In this document: one piece after another, positions 1 to 5,199 of the stretch
Numbering within the stretch: position 1 is the first letter of the stretch
How the letters are laid out: every line of letters begins with the position of its first letter
NCBI GenBank assembly: GCA_015711895.1
Contig: MU158582.1
Location: forward strand, 1 to 5,199
Length of the DNA stretch: 5,199 bases
DNA from: Candidatus Solincola tengchongensis
GTDB lineage: Bacteria > Actinomycetota > Geothermincolia > Geothermincolales > RBG-13-55-18
Direction of reading: 5' to 3'
Position numbers and translations under genes: made by a program
Notes under the pieces: generated by a model
The model's database searches: none
What the model saw: only the letters and a program-made list of their open reading frames with translations
Told to the model about the DNA's origin: nothing

Positions 1-524
1 ACGGCCATTCCTACGCCGAGCGGCGCACGGAGAACACGAATTTCGCCCTCCTGGTGAGCACTACATTCACCGAGCCCTTCCGTGAGCCCATCGCCTATGG
101 CAAGTACATCGCACGCCTGGCCAACCTTCTCGGGGAGGGCATCCTGGTGCAGCGCCTGGGGGACCTTCTCTCCGGACGCCGCTCCACCGCGAGGCGCATC
201 GCCCGTTCCACGGTACGCCCCACTCTCCCCGACGCCACTCCGGGGGACCTGAGCTTCGCCCTTCCTTTCCGCTATATCTCCGATATCCTGGAGATGCTCG
301 AGGCCCTGGACAGGCTCTGCCCGGGCCTCAATTCCCGCGACACCCTTCTTTACGGCGTGGAGGTGAAGTTCTATTCCTCTCGCCTCCATCTCGGAAAGGA
401 CCTCCAGACGGGAGTGCGGGGCCTTTACGCCGTGGGGGACGGTGCGGGCATCACCCGCGGGCTGGTGCAGGCCTCGGCCTCCGGCGTGGTGGCCGCCCGC
501 TCCATCCTCGCCGCATGGAGATGA
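1..524 (+). CDS. NAD(P)/FAD-dependent dehydrogenase, COG2509 type, C-terminal part (5' end outside window)
   Basis: The reading frame is open from base 3 to the TGA at 522-524, giving 173 codons; the N-terminal portion with the first Rossmann motif lies off the left edge. The visible part matches my recollection of the COG2509 family of uncharacterised FAD-dependent dehydrogenases. It begins with GHSYAERRTENTNFALLVS, followed by FTEPF, the segment IAYGKYIARLANLLG, then VQRLGDLLSGRRST. Near the C-terminus is the flavin-binding stretch YAVGDGAGITRGLVQASASG, where the GDGAG turn normally contacts the FAD and the following helix ends the protein. The family binds FAD and is presumed cytosolic; its substrate is unknown, so no reaction is assigned. 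No frameshift is seen. GTG at 54 is internal to conserved sequence and is not the start. purA begins 622 bases downstream, too far for translational coupling. Confidence 0.85.
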   Translation, partial: GHSYAERRTENTNFALLVSTTFTEPFREPIAYGKYIARLANLLGEGILVQRLGDLLSGRRSTARRIARSTVRPTLPDATPGDLSFALPFRYISDILEMLEALDRLCPGLNSRDTLLYGVEVKFYSSRLHLGKDLQTGVRGLYAVGDGAGITRGLVQASASGVVAARSILAAWR

Positions 525-590
525 GGGACGCCTGGAACGGGGATGGTGGGGTGGCGGTAAACCTGGGCGGGGAAGGAAGGCGAGAATGCA

Positions 591-648
591 CTGCCATAAA
601 CTGCCATAAGCTGCCATAAACTGCCATGCAACCATAAGCTGCCATATG
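591..648. repeat. Ten-base tandem repeat array, unit CTGCCATAAA
   Basis: Four exact-length units follow one another: CTGCCATAAA (591), CTGCCATAAG (601), CTGCCATAAA (611) and CTGCCATGCA (621). A shortened ACCATAAG (631-638) and a final CTGCCATATG (639-648) complete the array. The heptamer CTGCCAT occurs five times, the first four at an exact 10-base period, close to one helical turn. It starts 67 bases after the FAD-protein stop. It could be a slippage-generated minisatellite or a helically phased protein-binding array; the sequence alone does not decide between them. It is not CRISPR, as there are no spacers. Confidence 0.9.
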
Positions 649-890
649 ATGACCACAGCACCGGATCACCGGAAGGGTGAAAGGCTTGATGGCCCACCTC
701 GTTCACCAAACCCCCTCTCTCTCGTCATTGTCGTGCGGGTTTTGGTCTCCCGAAAGGAGAAAGGATCGTCACGTCTTCGGGGAAAGAGAGATGTGCTCGC
801 AGGTATGGCGAGTGGCGCCCGCATGCCTTCTAAGCTTTGGGAAGCGCGAAGAGTCCGCTTTACCGTTCGGCTGGTCTAGTAAAAGATGGA

Positions 891-916
891 GGAACAGGAC
901 GACCTGTACCTTTAAA
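891..916 (+). terminator. Weak hairpin followed by a short T/A run, possible terminator
   Basis: GG-A-ACAGG at 891-898 pairs with CCTGT-A-CC at 903-910 around the loop ACGA: seven pairs and one A/A mismatch. TTTAAA follows. The T-run is only three bases, so this is a poor intrinsic terminator. It lies 367 bases after the FAD-protein gene and just before the purA promoter, where a terminator would make sense. Chance pairing is a real alternative. Confidence 0.22.
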
Positions 917-921
917 ACGGG

Positions 922-952
922 TTAGGCGCTCATAGGTCACAGGTGTTATAAT
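922..952 (+). promoter_or_regulatory. Predicted sigma70-type promoter for purA with extended -10
   Basis: TGTTATAAT at 944-952 is a perfect extended -10 (TGnTATAAT) and stands out in G+C-rich sequence. The -35 is weak: the best candidate is TTAGGC at 922-927, 19 bases upstream, which an extended -10 can compensate for. Initiation would be expected near 959, giving a leader of about 188 nt. The -10 lies between CACAGGTG (938-945) and CACCGTG (957-963), an imperfect inverted repeat that could serve as an operator. No other promoter of this quality is seen before purA. Confidence 0.6.
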
Positions 953-964
953 CTTTCACCGTGC

Positions 965-1039
965 GGATAACGGATTTCCAGCCGCGGCCGGGTTTGCGAA
1001 GCCGGAAGCGCATCGCCGGCCGAGGCCTCTCCGTTGTCC
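965..1039 (+). promoter_or_regulatory. purA leader stem-loop I (75 nt, three stacked helices)
   Basis: The outer helix pairs GGATAACGGA (965-974) with TCCGTTGTCC (1030-1039): ten pairs including one G-U. After an internal loop, GCCGCGGCCGG (981-991) pairs with CCGGCCGAGGC (1016-1026), ten of eleven positions. An inner TGCG (995-998) pairs with CGCA (1009-1012). The structure would begin about six bases after the predicted transcription start. There is no T-tract after it, so it is not a simple terminator. It does not match a riboswitch consensus I know. G+C-rich DNA forms helices easily, so covariation evidence is needed. Confidence 0.5.
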
Positions 1040-1042
1040 CGC

Positions 1043-1092
1043 GGCCGTTGGTCTTCCTGTGGCGCGCGGCTTCTTAATGGGGAAGAACGGCC
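1043..1092 (+). promoter_or_regulatory. purA leader stem-loop II (12 pairs with a 3-nt bulge)
   Basis: GGCCGTT (1043-1049) and CTTCC (1053-1057) on the left arm pair perfectly with the uninterrupted right arm GGAAGAACGGCC (1081-1092); GGT (1050-1052) bulges out. The loop is 23 nt (1058-1080). The stem begins four bases after stem-loop I, so the two would sit side by side in the leader RNA. The right arm ends 43 bases before the ribosome site, leaving that site unpaired in this fold. No poly-T follows. Confidence 0.5.
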
Positions 1093-1135
1093 AAGAGGCG
1101 TCGGTGGGTCGCCTGCATATGGGCAAAGAGTGAGC

Positions 1136-1144
1136 GAGGAAGGG
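1136..1144 (+). promoter_or_regulatory. Ribosome binding site of purA
   Basis: GAGGAAGGG precedes the ATG at 1147. The GAGG core (1136-1139) is seven bases from the start codon, which is normal spacing and fixes the purA start together with the conserved N-terminus. Confidence 0.8.
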
Positions 1145-1146
1145 AC

Positions 1147-2478
1147 ATGCCCGGTATAGTCGTGGTAGGAACCCAGTGGGGGGACGAGGGCAAGGGGAAG
1201 GTCATCGACCTACTCTCCGACGACATGCACATGGTGGTGCGCTTCCACGGGGGCAACAACGCGGGCCACACCATAGTCTACGACGGCGAGACCCTCAAGC
1301 TGCACCTCATCCCCTCGGGCATCCTCTACCCGCACATCGTCCCCGTCATCGGAAACGGGGTCATCGTCAACCCGGCCGTGCTCCTTGAGGAGATGGAGAG
1401 CCTCGCCGGCATGGGGGTGGACACGGAACGCCTGCGCATCTCCTACAACGCCCACGTCATCCTCCCCTACCATGAGGTCCTGGACGGGCTTCTCGAGGAG
1501 AGTCGCGGCTCAGCCAGCCTGGGGACCACACGGCGGGGTATCGGCCCCACCTATGCGGACAAGGCGGCACGGGTGGGCCTGCGCATGCAGGACATGCTCG
1601 ACCCCGAGGGTTTCGGGGATAAGGTGCGCCGGGCTGTGGAGGAGAGGAACCGCCTCCTCACCCTCATCTACGGGGCCGAACCGCTCGACGCCGCCGAGAT
1701 AGCATCTCGCTACACCGATCACGCACGCCGCCTGAAGCATCTCCTGGCGGACACCCCCCTCCTTATCAAGGAGGCCCTCCGGGAGGGGAAGAACGTCCTC
1801 TTCGAGGGAGCCCAAGGGCTGATGCTGGACCTGGACCACGGGACCTATCCCTATGTGACCTCCTCCAACACCGTGGCCGGTGCGGTTTGCGCCGGGGCGG
1901 GCATAGGCCCACGCGACATCGAGGAGATCATCGGGGTGACCAAGGCCTACGTCACCCGGGTTGGTTCCGGGCCTTTCCCCACGGAGCAGGACAACGAGAT
2001 CGGCGAGGCCATGCAGGAGGTGGGCCGGGAGTTCGGTACCACCACGGGGAGGAAACGGCGCTGCGGCTGGTTCGACCTGGTCATCCTGCGCTACGCGGCG
2101 CGCCTCAACACCCTGACCAGCCTGGCGCTCACCAAACTGGACGTCCTCTCCCAGTTCGAGACCCTCAAGGTCTGCGTGGCCTACCGCAGGGGCGGGGAGC
2201 TCATCCGGGACTTCCCTCCCCTCTACGAGGTCTTCCGCGAGTGCGAGCCGGTCTACGAGGAACTTCCGGGCTGGAGGACGGACATCTCAGGCGCCACCCG
2301 CCTGGAAGAGCTGCCGGTGGAGGCGCGCGATTACATTCAGTTCATCCGGGAGAGGTCGGGCGTCCCCATCAAGCTGGTGTCCGTGGGACCGGAGCGCCAG
2401 CAGTCCATCTTCCTCGACGGGGGCGGGGAACCCCTCCGCCAGGGCCGCTTTCTCTTCTACGACGACCTCCCCCTCTGA
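1147..2478 (+). CDS. purA: Adenylosuccinate synthetase
   Basis: This 443-residue cytosolic enzyme makes adenylosuccinate from IMP, aspartate and GTP, the first committed step from IMP to AMP; PurB then releases fumarate. The signatures are complete. The N-terminal GTP/IMP loop GTQWGDEGKGK spans residues 8-18 and includes the catalytic Asp13. The GGNNAGHT stretch carries His41, the second catalytic residue in the E. coli enzyme. Also present are GTTRRGIGPTYADK (126-139), GAQGLMLDLDHGTYPYVTSSN (221-241), the aspartate-loop motif TTTGRKRRCGW (298-308) with Arg302, Arg304 and Arg305, the guanine-binding TKLD (329-332), and VGPERQQSI near the end. Length is slightly above the usual 425-435. The ATG at 1147 is fixed by its ribosome site and by the motif starting at residue 8. 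It appears to be transcribed alone from the extended -10 promoter through a structured leader. No missing residue or frameshift is seen. Confidence 0.98.
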   Translation: MPGIVVVGTQWGDEGKGKVIDLLSDDMHMVVRFHGGNNAGHTIVYDGETLKLHLIPSGILYPHIVPVIGNGVIVNPAVLLEEMESLAGMGVDTERLRISYNAHVILPYHEVLDGLLEESRGSASLGTTRRGIGPTYADKAARVGLRMQDMLDPEGFGDKVRRAVEERNRLLTLIYGAEPLDAAEIASRYTDHARRLKHLLADTPLLIKEALREGKNVLFEGAQGLMLDLDHGTYPYVTSSNTVAGAVCAGAGIGPRDIEEIIGVTKAYVTRVGSGPFPTEQDNEIGEAMQEVGREFGTTTGRKRRCGWFDLVILRYAARLNTLTSLALTKLDVLSQFETLKVCVAYRRGGELIRDFPPLYEVFRECEPVYEELPGWRTDISGATRLEELPVEARDYIQFIRERSGVPIKLVSVGPERQQSIFLDGGGEPLRQGRFLFYDDLPL

Positions 2479-2525
2479 GGGGCATTTCGCCGAGGCGACG
2501 GTCTCCGCAATCGGCCCGTTCCCAT

Positions 2526-2564
2526 GGTCTTTGGTCCCAGACCCGAATAGCGGCTTTTGTCGCT
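2526..2564 (+). other. Two small hairpins downstream of purA
   Basis: GGTCT (2526-2530) pairs with AGACC (2539-2543), and AGCGGC (2549-2554) pairs with GTCGCT (2559-2564) across a TTTT loop with one G-U pair. They start 48 bases after the purA stop. Neither is followed by a T-run, so they are not canonical intrinsic terminators; they may only stabilise the 3' end or be chance. Confidence 0.25.
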
Positions 2565-2846
2565 CCGTTCCCGGGAGTAGGCTAACCAATTTGCTTCATT
2601 GAAAGGTGAGCAGCCTTGAGCGTGACGCCCTCCGCTTTTAAGTCCAGCATGCCTTTTAACCTTGAGCCGCCGCGAAACGAGAGCTTGGGAAAGAACGGCG
2701 GAGAACTTGGTTCTTCATCTCTTTGTGGACGTTGAGCCGTATTTGAACCTGTTGAACATGTGGGCTGGGGGTGGTGTACGATGCGCCGTTGTTTCGCCTT
2801 CTCCCATGAGTCATAGATCCAAGAGGTCTGGGGGAACAGCCCGAGG

Positions 2847-2895
2847 GGTCACCACGCAGGAGCCTCCGGACGGGTGGCCGTTAAGCACGCAGGAG
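2847..2895. repeat. Direct repeat CACGCAGGAG with an overlapping stem-loop
   Basis: The decamer CACGCAGGAG occurs at 2853-2862 and again at 2886-2895, exactly 33 bases apart. In between, GGTCACC (2847-2853) can pair with GGTGGCC (2873-2879), seven pairs with one G-T. The second copy abuts the A+T-rich promoter-like tract. The function is unknown; protein binding sites or a small RNA are possible. Confidence 0.35.
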
Positions 2896-2898
2896 GGG

Positions 2899-2940
2899 TT
2901 GAAAAACGAATATCAAAATATAAAATAAAATATCATAATG
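2899..2940 (+). promoter_or_regulatory. A+T-rich tract with sigma70-like promoter
   Basis: Bases 2901-2940 contain only 6 G/C out of 40, unlike anything else in the window. TTGAAA at 2899-2904 and TAAAAT at 2921-2926, spaced 16 bases, each match the sigma70 consensus at five of six positions. TATCATAAT follows at 2931-2939 as a second possible -10. Transcription would start near 2933 and run toward the hydrolase, about 440 bases away. The run of short A-tracts may also bend the DNA or melt easily. Confidence 0.45.
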
Positions 2941-3180
2941 CGACATCTTTACGGCTAGTTGGCATGAGAGCCTGCATGGGGGTGGAGAGAGGCGGCATCC
3001 GTTCTTTGCCGGAACGTTTAGTATGGGGTCCTCTGCGGCATCGGATTTCGGGGTCAACTTTTTCTGTCCGCGTCCCAAACCTCGAGAGCGGCAGTTTAAG
3101 TTCGGCAGCCGGTGTCTTACGCATCAAGCGGAGGAAGAGGGGAAGAGATGGCGCAAGGACTGATGACTCTCTTGGTTTTC

Positions 3181-3231
3181 AGTCATTACGAGACTAAGGC
3201 ATTAAGAGTTAAGAGACTAAGTCATTGAGAG
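3181..3231. repeat. Three imperfect copies of AGKCATTRMGAG
   Basis: AGTCATTACGAG (3181-3192), AGGCATTAAGAG (3197-3208) and AGTCATTGAGAG (3220-3231) are related 12-mers. The last two extend to 19-base units starting GAGACTAAG (3190-3208 and 3213-3231) that differ at two positions with a 23-base period; TTAAGAG is also duplicated (3202-3208 and 3209-3215). The cluster lies about 145 bases before the hydrolase start. It may be a binding-site array for a regulator or a slippage product. Confidence 0.6.
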
Positions 3232-3255
3232 AGATAGTGGAGGAACTCATAATCC

Positions 3256-3294
3256 CACGAGTTTTCGACTATATGCCACTCGTGATAAGAGTGG
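3256..3294 (+). promoter_or_regulatory. Overlapping, mutually exclusive inverted repeats before the hydrolase
   Basis: CACGAGT (3256-3262) pairs perfectly with ACTCGTG (3278-3284). CCACTC (3276-3281) pairs perfectly with GAGTGG (3289-3294) over a seven-base loop. The arms share 3278-3281, so only one stem can form at a time. This resembles an attenuator layout, but no T-run follows either stem, and stems of this size can arise by chance. Confidence 0.3.
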
Positions 3295-3360
3295 GGTTTG
3301 GCTTTGAAGCGAAGCTCAACACGCTATGGGCAAGGGTATATCGGAGGTCTACCGAACTTC

Positions 3361-3369
3361 AAGGGGGTG
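3361..3369 (+). promoter_or_regulatory. Ribosome binding site deciding the TTG start of the hydrolase
   Basis: AAGGGGGTG differs at one base from the full anti-16S complement AAGGAGGTG. It sits six bases before TTG 3376. It overlaps GTG 3367, so it cannot serve that alternative start. Confidence 0.6.
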
Positions 3370-3375
3370 TGGGTC

Positions 3376-5199
3376 TTGAAGGGAAGAAACTTGCTGGCCG
3401 CACTGCTTACTCTATCTCTTGCGGCCTCCTGTCTCCTCTTTCCGGCGGTCGTTCGGGAAGGGGGGAGAGCCTCCGCCGAGGGAGTGTCCTACGTTGACGA
3501 CGGGCGTTACGACTACGGCCTGAGCCAGCCCGACCCTTCCGTACGAGTGCTGGTGGAGGAGGACGTGCCGATACCGGTGAGGGACGGGACGAGGCTGCGT
3601 TGCGACATCTACAGGCCGGACAGGCCGGGGCGCTACCCGGTGATCATGGCCTTTGCCCCTTATCCCCGGCGCGTGGGGGCCGGAGTGATGCCGGGAGTAG
3701 ACGACAACGGCGGGGTGGGGACCAGATACTGGTATTTCGAACAGGCCAACCCGGAGTACTGGGTGCCCCGGGGGTACGTCTACATATCTGTGAGCACCCG
3801 GGGATATGGGGGTTCGGAAGGGATCACCAACGCCCTGAGCTACTTCGAGGCGCGTGACTACTACGACGCGGTGGAATGGGCGGCCGTGCAGCCCTGGAGC
3901 ACCGGAAGGATAGGCCTCTACGGCATCTCCTACTATGCCATGTCCCAATACTGGGTGGCAGGTCTCAGGCCCCCTCACCTCTCGGCCATCGTCCCGTGGG
4001 AAGGACTCTTAGACCCTTATCGCGACATTGGCTATAGAGGCGGGATACCGTGTTTGTTCGGGGTCTTTTTCGCCCTCGGTCTGCAACTCATCGCCAACAA
4101 CATCTTCCTTGCGCTTCCATATTTTCCGCTTTATTTCATGAATCCCCTGATGAACGAGTTATGGGAGAAGGGCCTTGGAATCCTGTTCCCGGACGGCAAG
4201 GACACCCCGAAGATCATCGAGGAGGTCGGCAAGCTCGAGGTACCCATGCTCTCAGTAGGGTGCCTCAACGATCCCGACCTCCACCTAAGGGGGAACGTGG
4301 TCGCCTTCCAGCTCGCCGGTAGTCCGGGAAAAAGGCTCCTCCTGTACAGCGGGACGCACTGGGGGTCGGCATATCAGCCCTGGGCGAACCGCACCGTGCT
4401 CCGCTTCTTCGACCATTACCTGAAAGGCATGGACACCGGACTGGAAAGGGAACCCAGGGTAGACGTGGCCCTGCGTACCGGCCCGGACACCTTCACCCAT
4501 GTCTATGGGAATTCCTGGCCCTTGGAGGACACCGCCTGGACGAAGCTGTACATGGACGCCGAGAAGATGTCCCTCGTGGGCGCCAACCCCGTCCGGGATG
4601 CCTCCGTTCAAGCCGTATTCGAAAGCGACGAGTACGGAAGCGGGGAGCGGGTGACCTTCATGACTGACCCCTTGCCCGAGGATGTCCAGGTGGCGGGCCC
4701 GGTGTCGGCGCATTTCTGGGTTTCCACCACGGGCAACGACGTCGACCTCTCGGTGGAGCTGCGGGCCATCGACGAGAGCGGCAGGGAGTTAAGGTTCCCT
4801 TACTACGTGCCCGGCTCACCGGACGAGCCCGTCTCCCGCGGGTGGCTGAGGGCCTCACTGCGGACTCTCGATCCGGAGAGGACCCGGCCTTACCAGCCCT
4901 GGTACACCTTCCGTGAGAACCAGTGGCTCACGCCCGGAGTCCCGGTTCCCGTGGACGTGGAGATCTGGCCCACGGCCATGCTCTTCAAGGCGGGCTGGCG
5001 GATAGCCCTGACCGTATACTGCGGGATCCACAATCGGGCGGGGGAGGCCATCTTCTCGCTGGAGCTCCCCTTCCTTAATAGATGGCTCCTCAGGGTTCCC
5101 GCCTACCAGACCCTCTCCACGGATCCCGGCGACACCTGGATCCACGCGGGCGGGGAACGCGAATCCTGGCTCCTCCTCCCGGTGATACCGCAGGACCCC
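3376..5199 (+). CDS. Exported CocE/NonD-family alpha/beta hydrolase (X-Pro dipeptidyl-peptidase S15-like), 3' end outside window
   Basis: 608 codons are open to the right edge. The end, SWLLLPVIPQDP, resembles the usual family C-terminus, so probably only a few residues are missing. Members hydrolyse esters or amides; the substrate here is unknown. TTG 3376 is chosen as start because of its ribosome site and because no ATG lies upstream in frame after the stop at 3286. Residues 1-34 look like a signal peptide: MKGRN, a long hydrophobic core, then ASA before Glu35. Cys19 in LAASC is a weak lipobox alternative. The catalytic core has a probable oxyanion Tyr96 (APY), TRGYGGSEG (141-149), DYYDAVEW (161-168), QPW, nucleophile Ser185 in GISYY, PWEG, probable acid Asp299 in NDPDLHLRG, and probable His328 in GTHWG. 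A C-terminal jelly-roll (PF08530-like) follows from about residue 370. Unusual: residues 222-260 contain no charged residue. Confidence 0.9.
   Translation, partial: MKGRNLLAALLTLSLAASCLLFPAVVREGGRASAEGVSYVDDGRYDYGLSQPDPSVRVLVEEDVPIPVRDGTRLRCDIYRPDRPGRYPVIMAFAPYPRRVGAGVMPGVDDNGGVGTRYWYFEQANPEYWVPRGYVYISVSTRGYGGSEGITNALSYFEARDYYDAVEWAAVQPWSTGRIGLYGISYYAMSQYWVAGLRPPHLSAIVPWEGLLDPYRDIGYRGGIPCLFGVFFALGLQLIANNIFLALPYFPLYFMNPLMNELWEKGLGILFPDGKDTPKIIEEVGKLEVPMLSVGCLNDPDLHLRGNVVAFQLAGSPGKRLLLYSGTHWGSAYQPWANRTVLRFFDHYLKGMDTGLEREPRVDVALRTGPDTFTHVYGNSWPLEDTAWTKLYMDAEKMSLVGANPVRDASVQAVFESDEYGSGERVTFMTDPLPEDVQVAGPVSAHFWVSTTGNDVDLSVELRAIDESGRELRFPYYVPGSPDEPVSRGWLRASLRTLDPERTRPYQPWYTFRENQWLTPGVPVPVDVEIWPTAMLFKAGWRIALTVYCGIHNRAGEAIFSLELPFLNRWLLRVPAYQTLSTDPGDTWIHAGGERESWLLLPVIPQDP

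Larger units (their letters stand above)
525..1146. other. Long intergenic region upstream of purA
   Basis: These 622 bases lie between the FAD-protein stop and the purA ATG. Short open frames exist (for example 677-925 on + and 425-709 on -). They lack ribosome sites and recognisable protein sequence, and one simply reads through the tandem repeat, so I treat the stretch as non-coding. It holds a decamer repeat array (591-648), a weak hairpin (891-910), an extended -10 promoter (944-952), two leader stem-loops (965-1039 and 1043-1092) and the purA ribosome site. Between 649 and 890 I see only a small hairpin, TCTCC-CGAAA-GGAGA at 746-760. No tRNA or known riboswitch was recognised. Confidence 0.7.
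2479..3375. other. Long non-coding region between purA and the hydrolase
   Basis: About 900 bases without a recognisable gene. Open frames of 65-107 codons occur on both strands (2662-2928, 2874-3197, 3225-3497 on +; 2881-3078 on -). None shows a known motif, convincing ribosome site or the G/C third-position bias of the flanking genes. Base composition is visibly less G+C-rich than in purA or the hydrolase, especially at 2901-2940. It contains small hairpins after purA, a duplicated decamer, a candidate promoter, three related 12-mers and overlapping inverted repeats, listed separately. No tRNA, rRNA, transposase remnant or CRISPR was recognised. It could be regulatory, hold an unrecognised RNA, or be decayed sequence. 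Confidence 0.65.

Noticed and set aside
591..648. DnaA boxes or CRISPR array
   Set aside because: The reverse-strand TTATGGCAG units match TTATNCACA poorly, and the units are directly adjacent without spacers.
425..709. 94-codon open frame on the - strand with repeated YGSLW/MAVYGS-like residues
   Set aside because: The apparent protein repeat is just the translation of the decamer DNA array, and the frame overlaps the FAD-protein 3' end in antisense.
677..925. 82-codon open frame on the + strand between the FAD gene and purA
   Set aside because: No known motif, no good ribosome site, many Trp, Cys and Ser residues as in random translation, and it runs into the purA promoter region.
946..1020. 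Purine riboswitch, prompted by TATAATC before purA
   Set aside because: The conserved ATATGG and CTACC elements of that aptamer are absent; TATAAT here fits a -10 box.
1050..1130. ZTP (pfl) riboswitch, prompted by TGTGGCG and CGCCTG...GGGCA
   Set aside because: The conserved CCGCCTGGGC block is not intact, being broken by inserted bases, and the pairing scheme does not fit.
1887..2585. 232-codon open frame inside purA in another frame on the + strand
   Set aside because: It lies almost wholly within purA, is dominated by Arg, Gly and Pro as expected of shifted G+C-rich codons, and has no motif; it is a shadow.
2662..2928. 88-codon open frame starting at TTG
   Set aside because: No ribosome site, no family resemblance, and it ends in the A+T island; not supported as a gene.
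2874..3197. 107-codon open frame starting at GTG
   Set aside because: It crosses the A+T island and repeat region, shows no third-position bias and matches nothing I recognise.
3225..3497. 90-codon open frame starting at TTG
   Set aside because: Its last 120 bases overlap the hydrolase signal peptide in another frame; no motif supports it.
3412..3978. 188-codon open frame on the - strand
   Set aside because: It is antisense to the signal peptide and catalytic core of the hydrolase, is rich in His, Pro, Gly and Val typical of antisense frames, and has no recognisable domain.

Overview
The window is a G+C-rich bacterial chromosomal segment with three protein genes, all on the + strand. The first and last are cut by the window edges. 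In order they are: the C-terminal 173 codons of a COG2509-type FAD-dependent dehydrogenase (1-524), a complete adenylosuccinate synthetase gene purA (1147-2478), and a nearly complete exported CocE/NonD-type alpha/beta hydrolase (3376 to the right edge). The host cannot be fixed from this sequence. Strong G/C third-position bias, the purA N-terminus and the COG2509 neighbour would suit a deep-branching Actinomycetota or a G+C-rich Firmicute/Chloroflexota relative. That is inference at low confidence.

Region 525-1146 has no credible gene but is rich in signals. It holds a 58-bp array of ten-base CTGCCATAAA-like units (591-648), a weak hairpin (891-910), a perfect extended -10 box TGTTATAAT (944-952), and then two adjacent stem-loops (965-1039 and 1043-1092) in what would be the purA 5' leader. 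A Shine-Dalgarno sequence (1136-1144) lies just upstream of the purA ATG. A structured leader of about 190 nt in front of a purine gene is the best candidate here for an undescribed element, possibly a cis-regulatory RNA. It matches no riboswitch class I can recognise by eye.

Region 2479-3375 is about 900 bases without a recognisable gene and looks visibly less G+C-rich than the flanks. It contains small hairpins after purA, a direct repeat of CACGCAGGAG, a 40-base stretch with only 6 G/C that includes a sigma70-like promoter, three imperfect copies of AGKCATTRMGAG, and two mutually exclusive inverted repeats before the hydrolase. It may be a regulatory region, an unannotated small-RNA locus, or decayed sequence.

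The three genes do not form an obvious pathway. PurA commits IMP to AMP synthesis and appears to have its own promoter. The FAD protein is of unknown function. The hydrolase is a separate, probably exported esterase/amidase starting at TTG, with an unusually hydrophobic cap segment. The gaps are too long for a tight operon.
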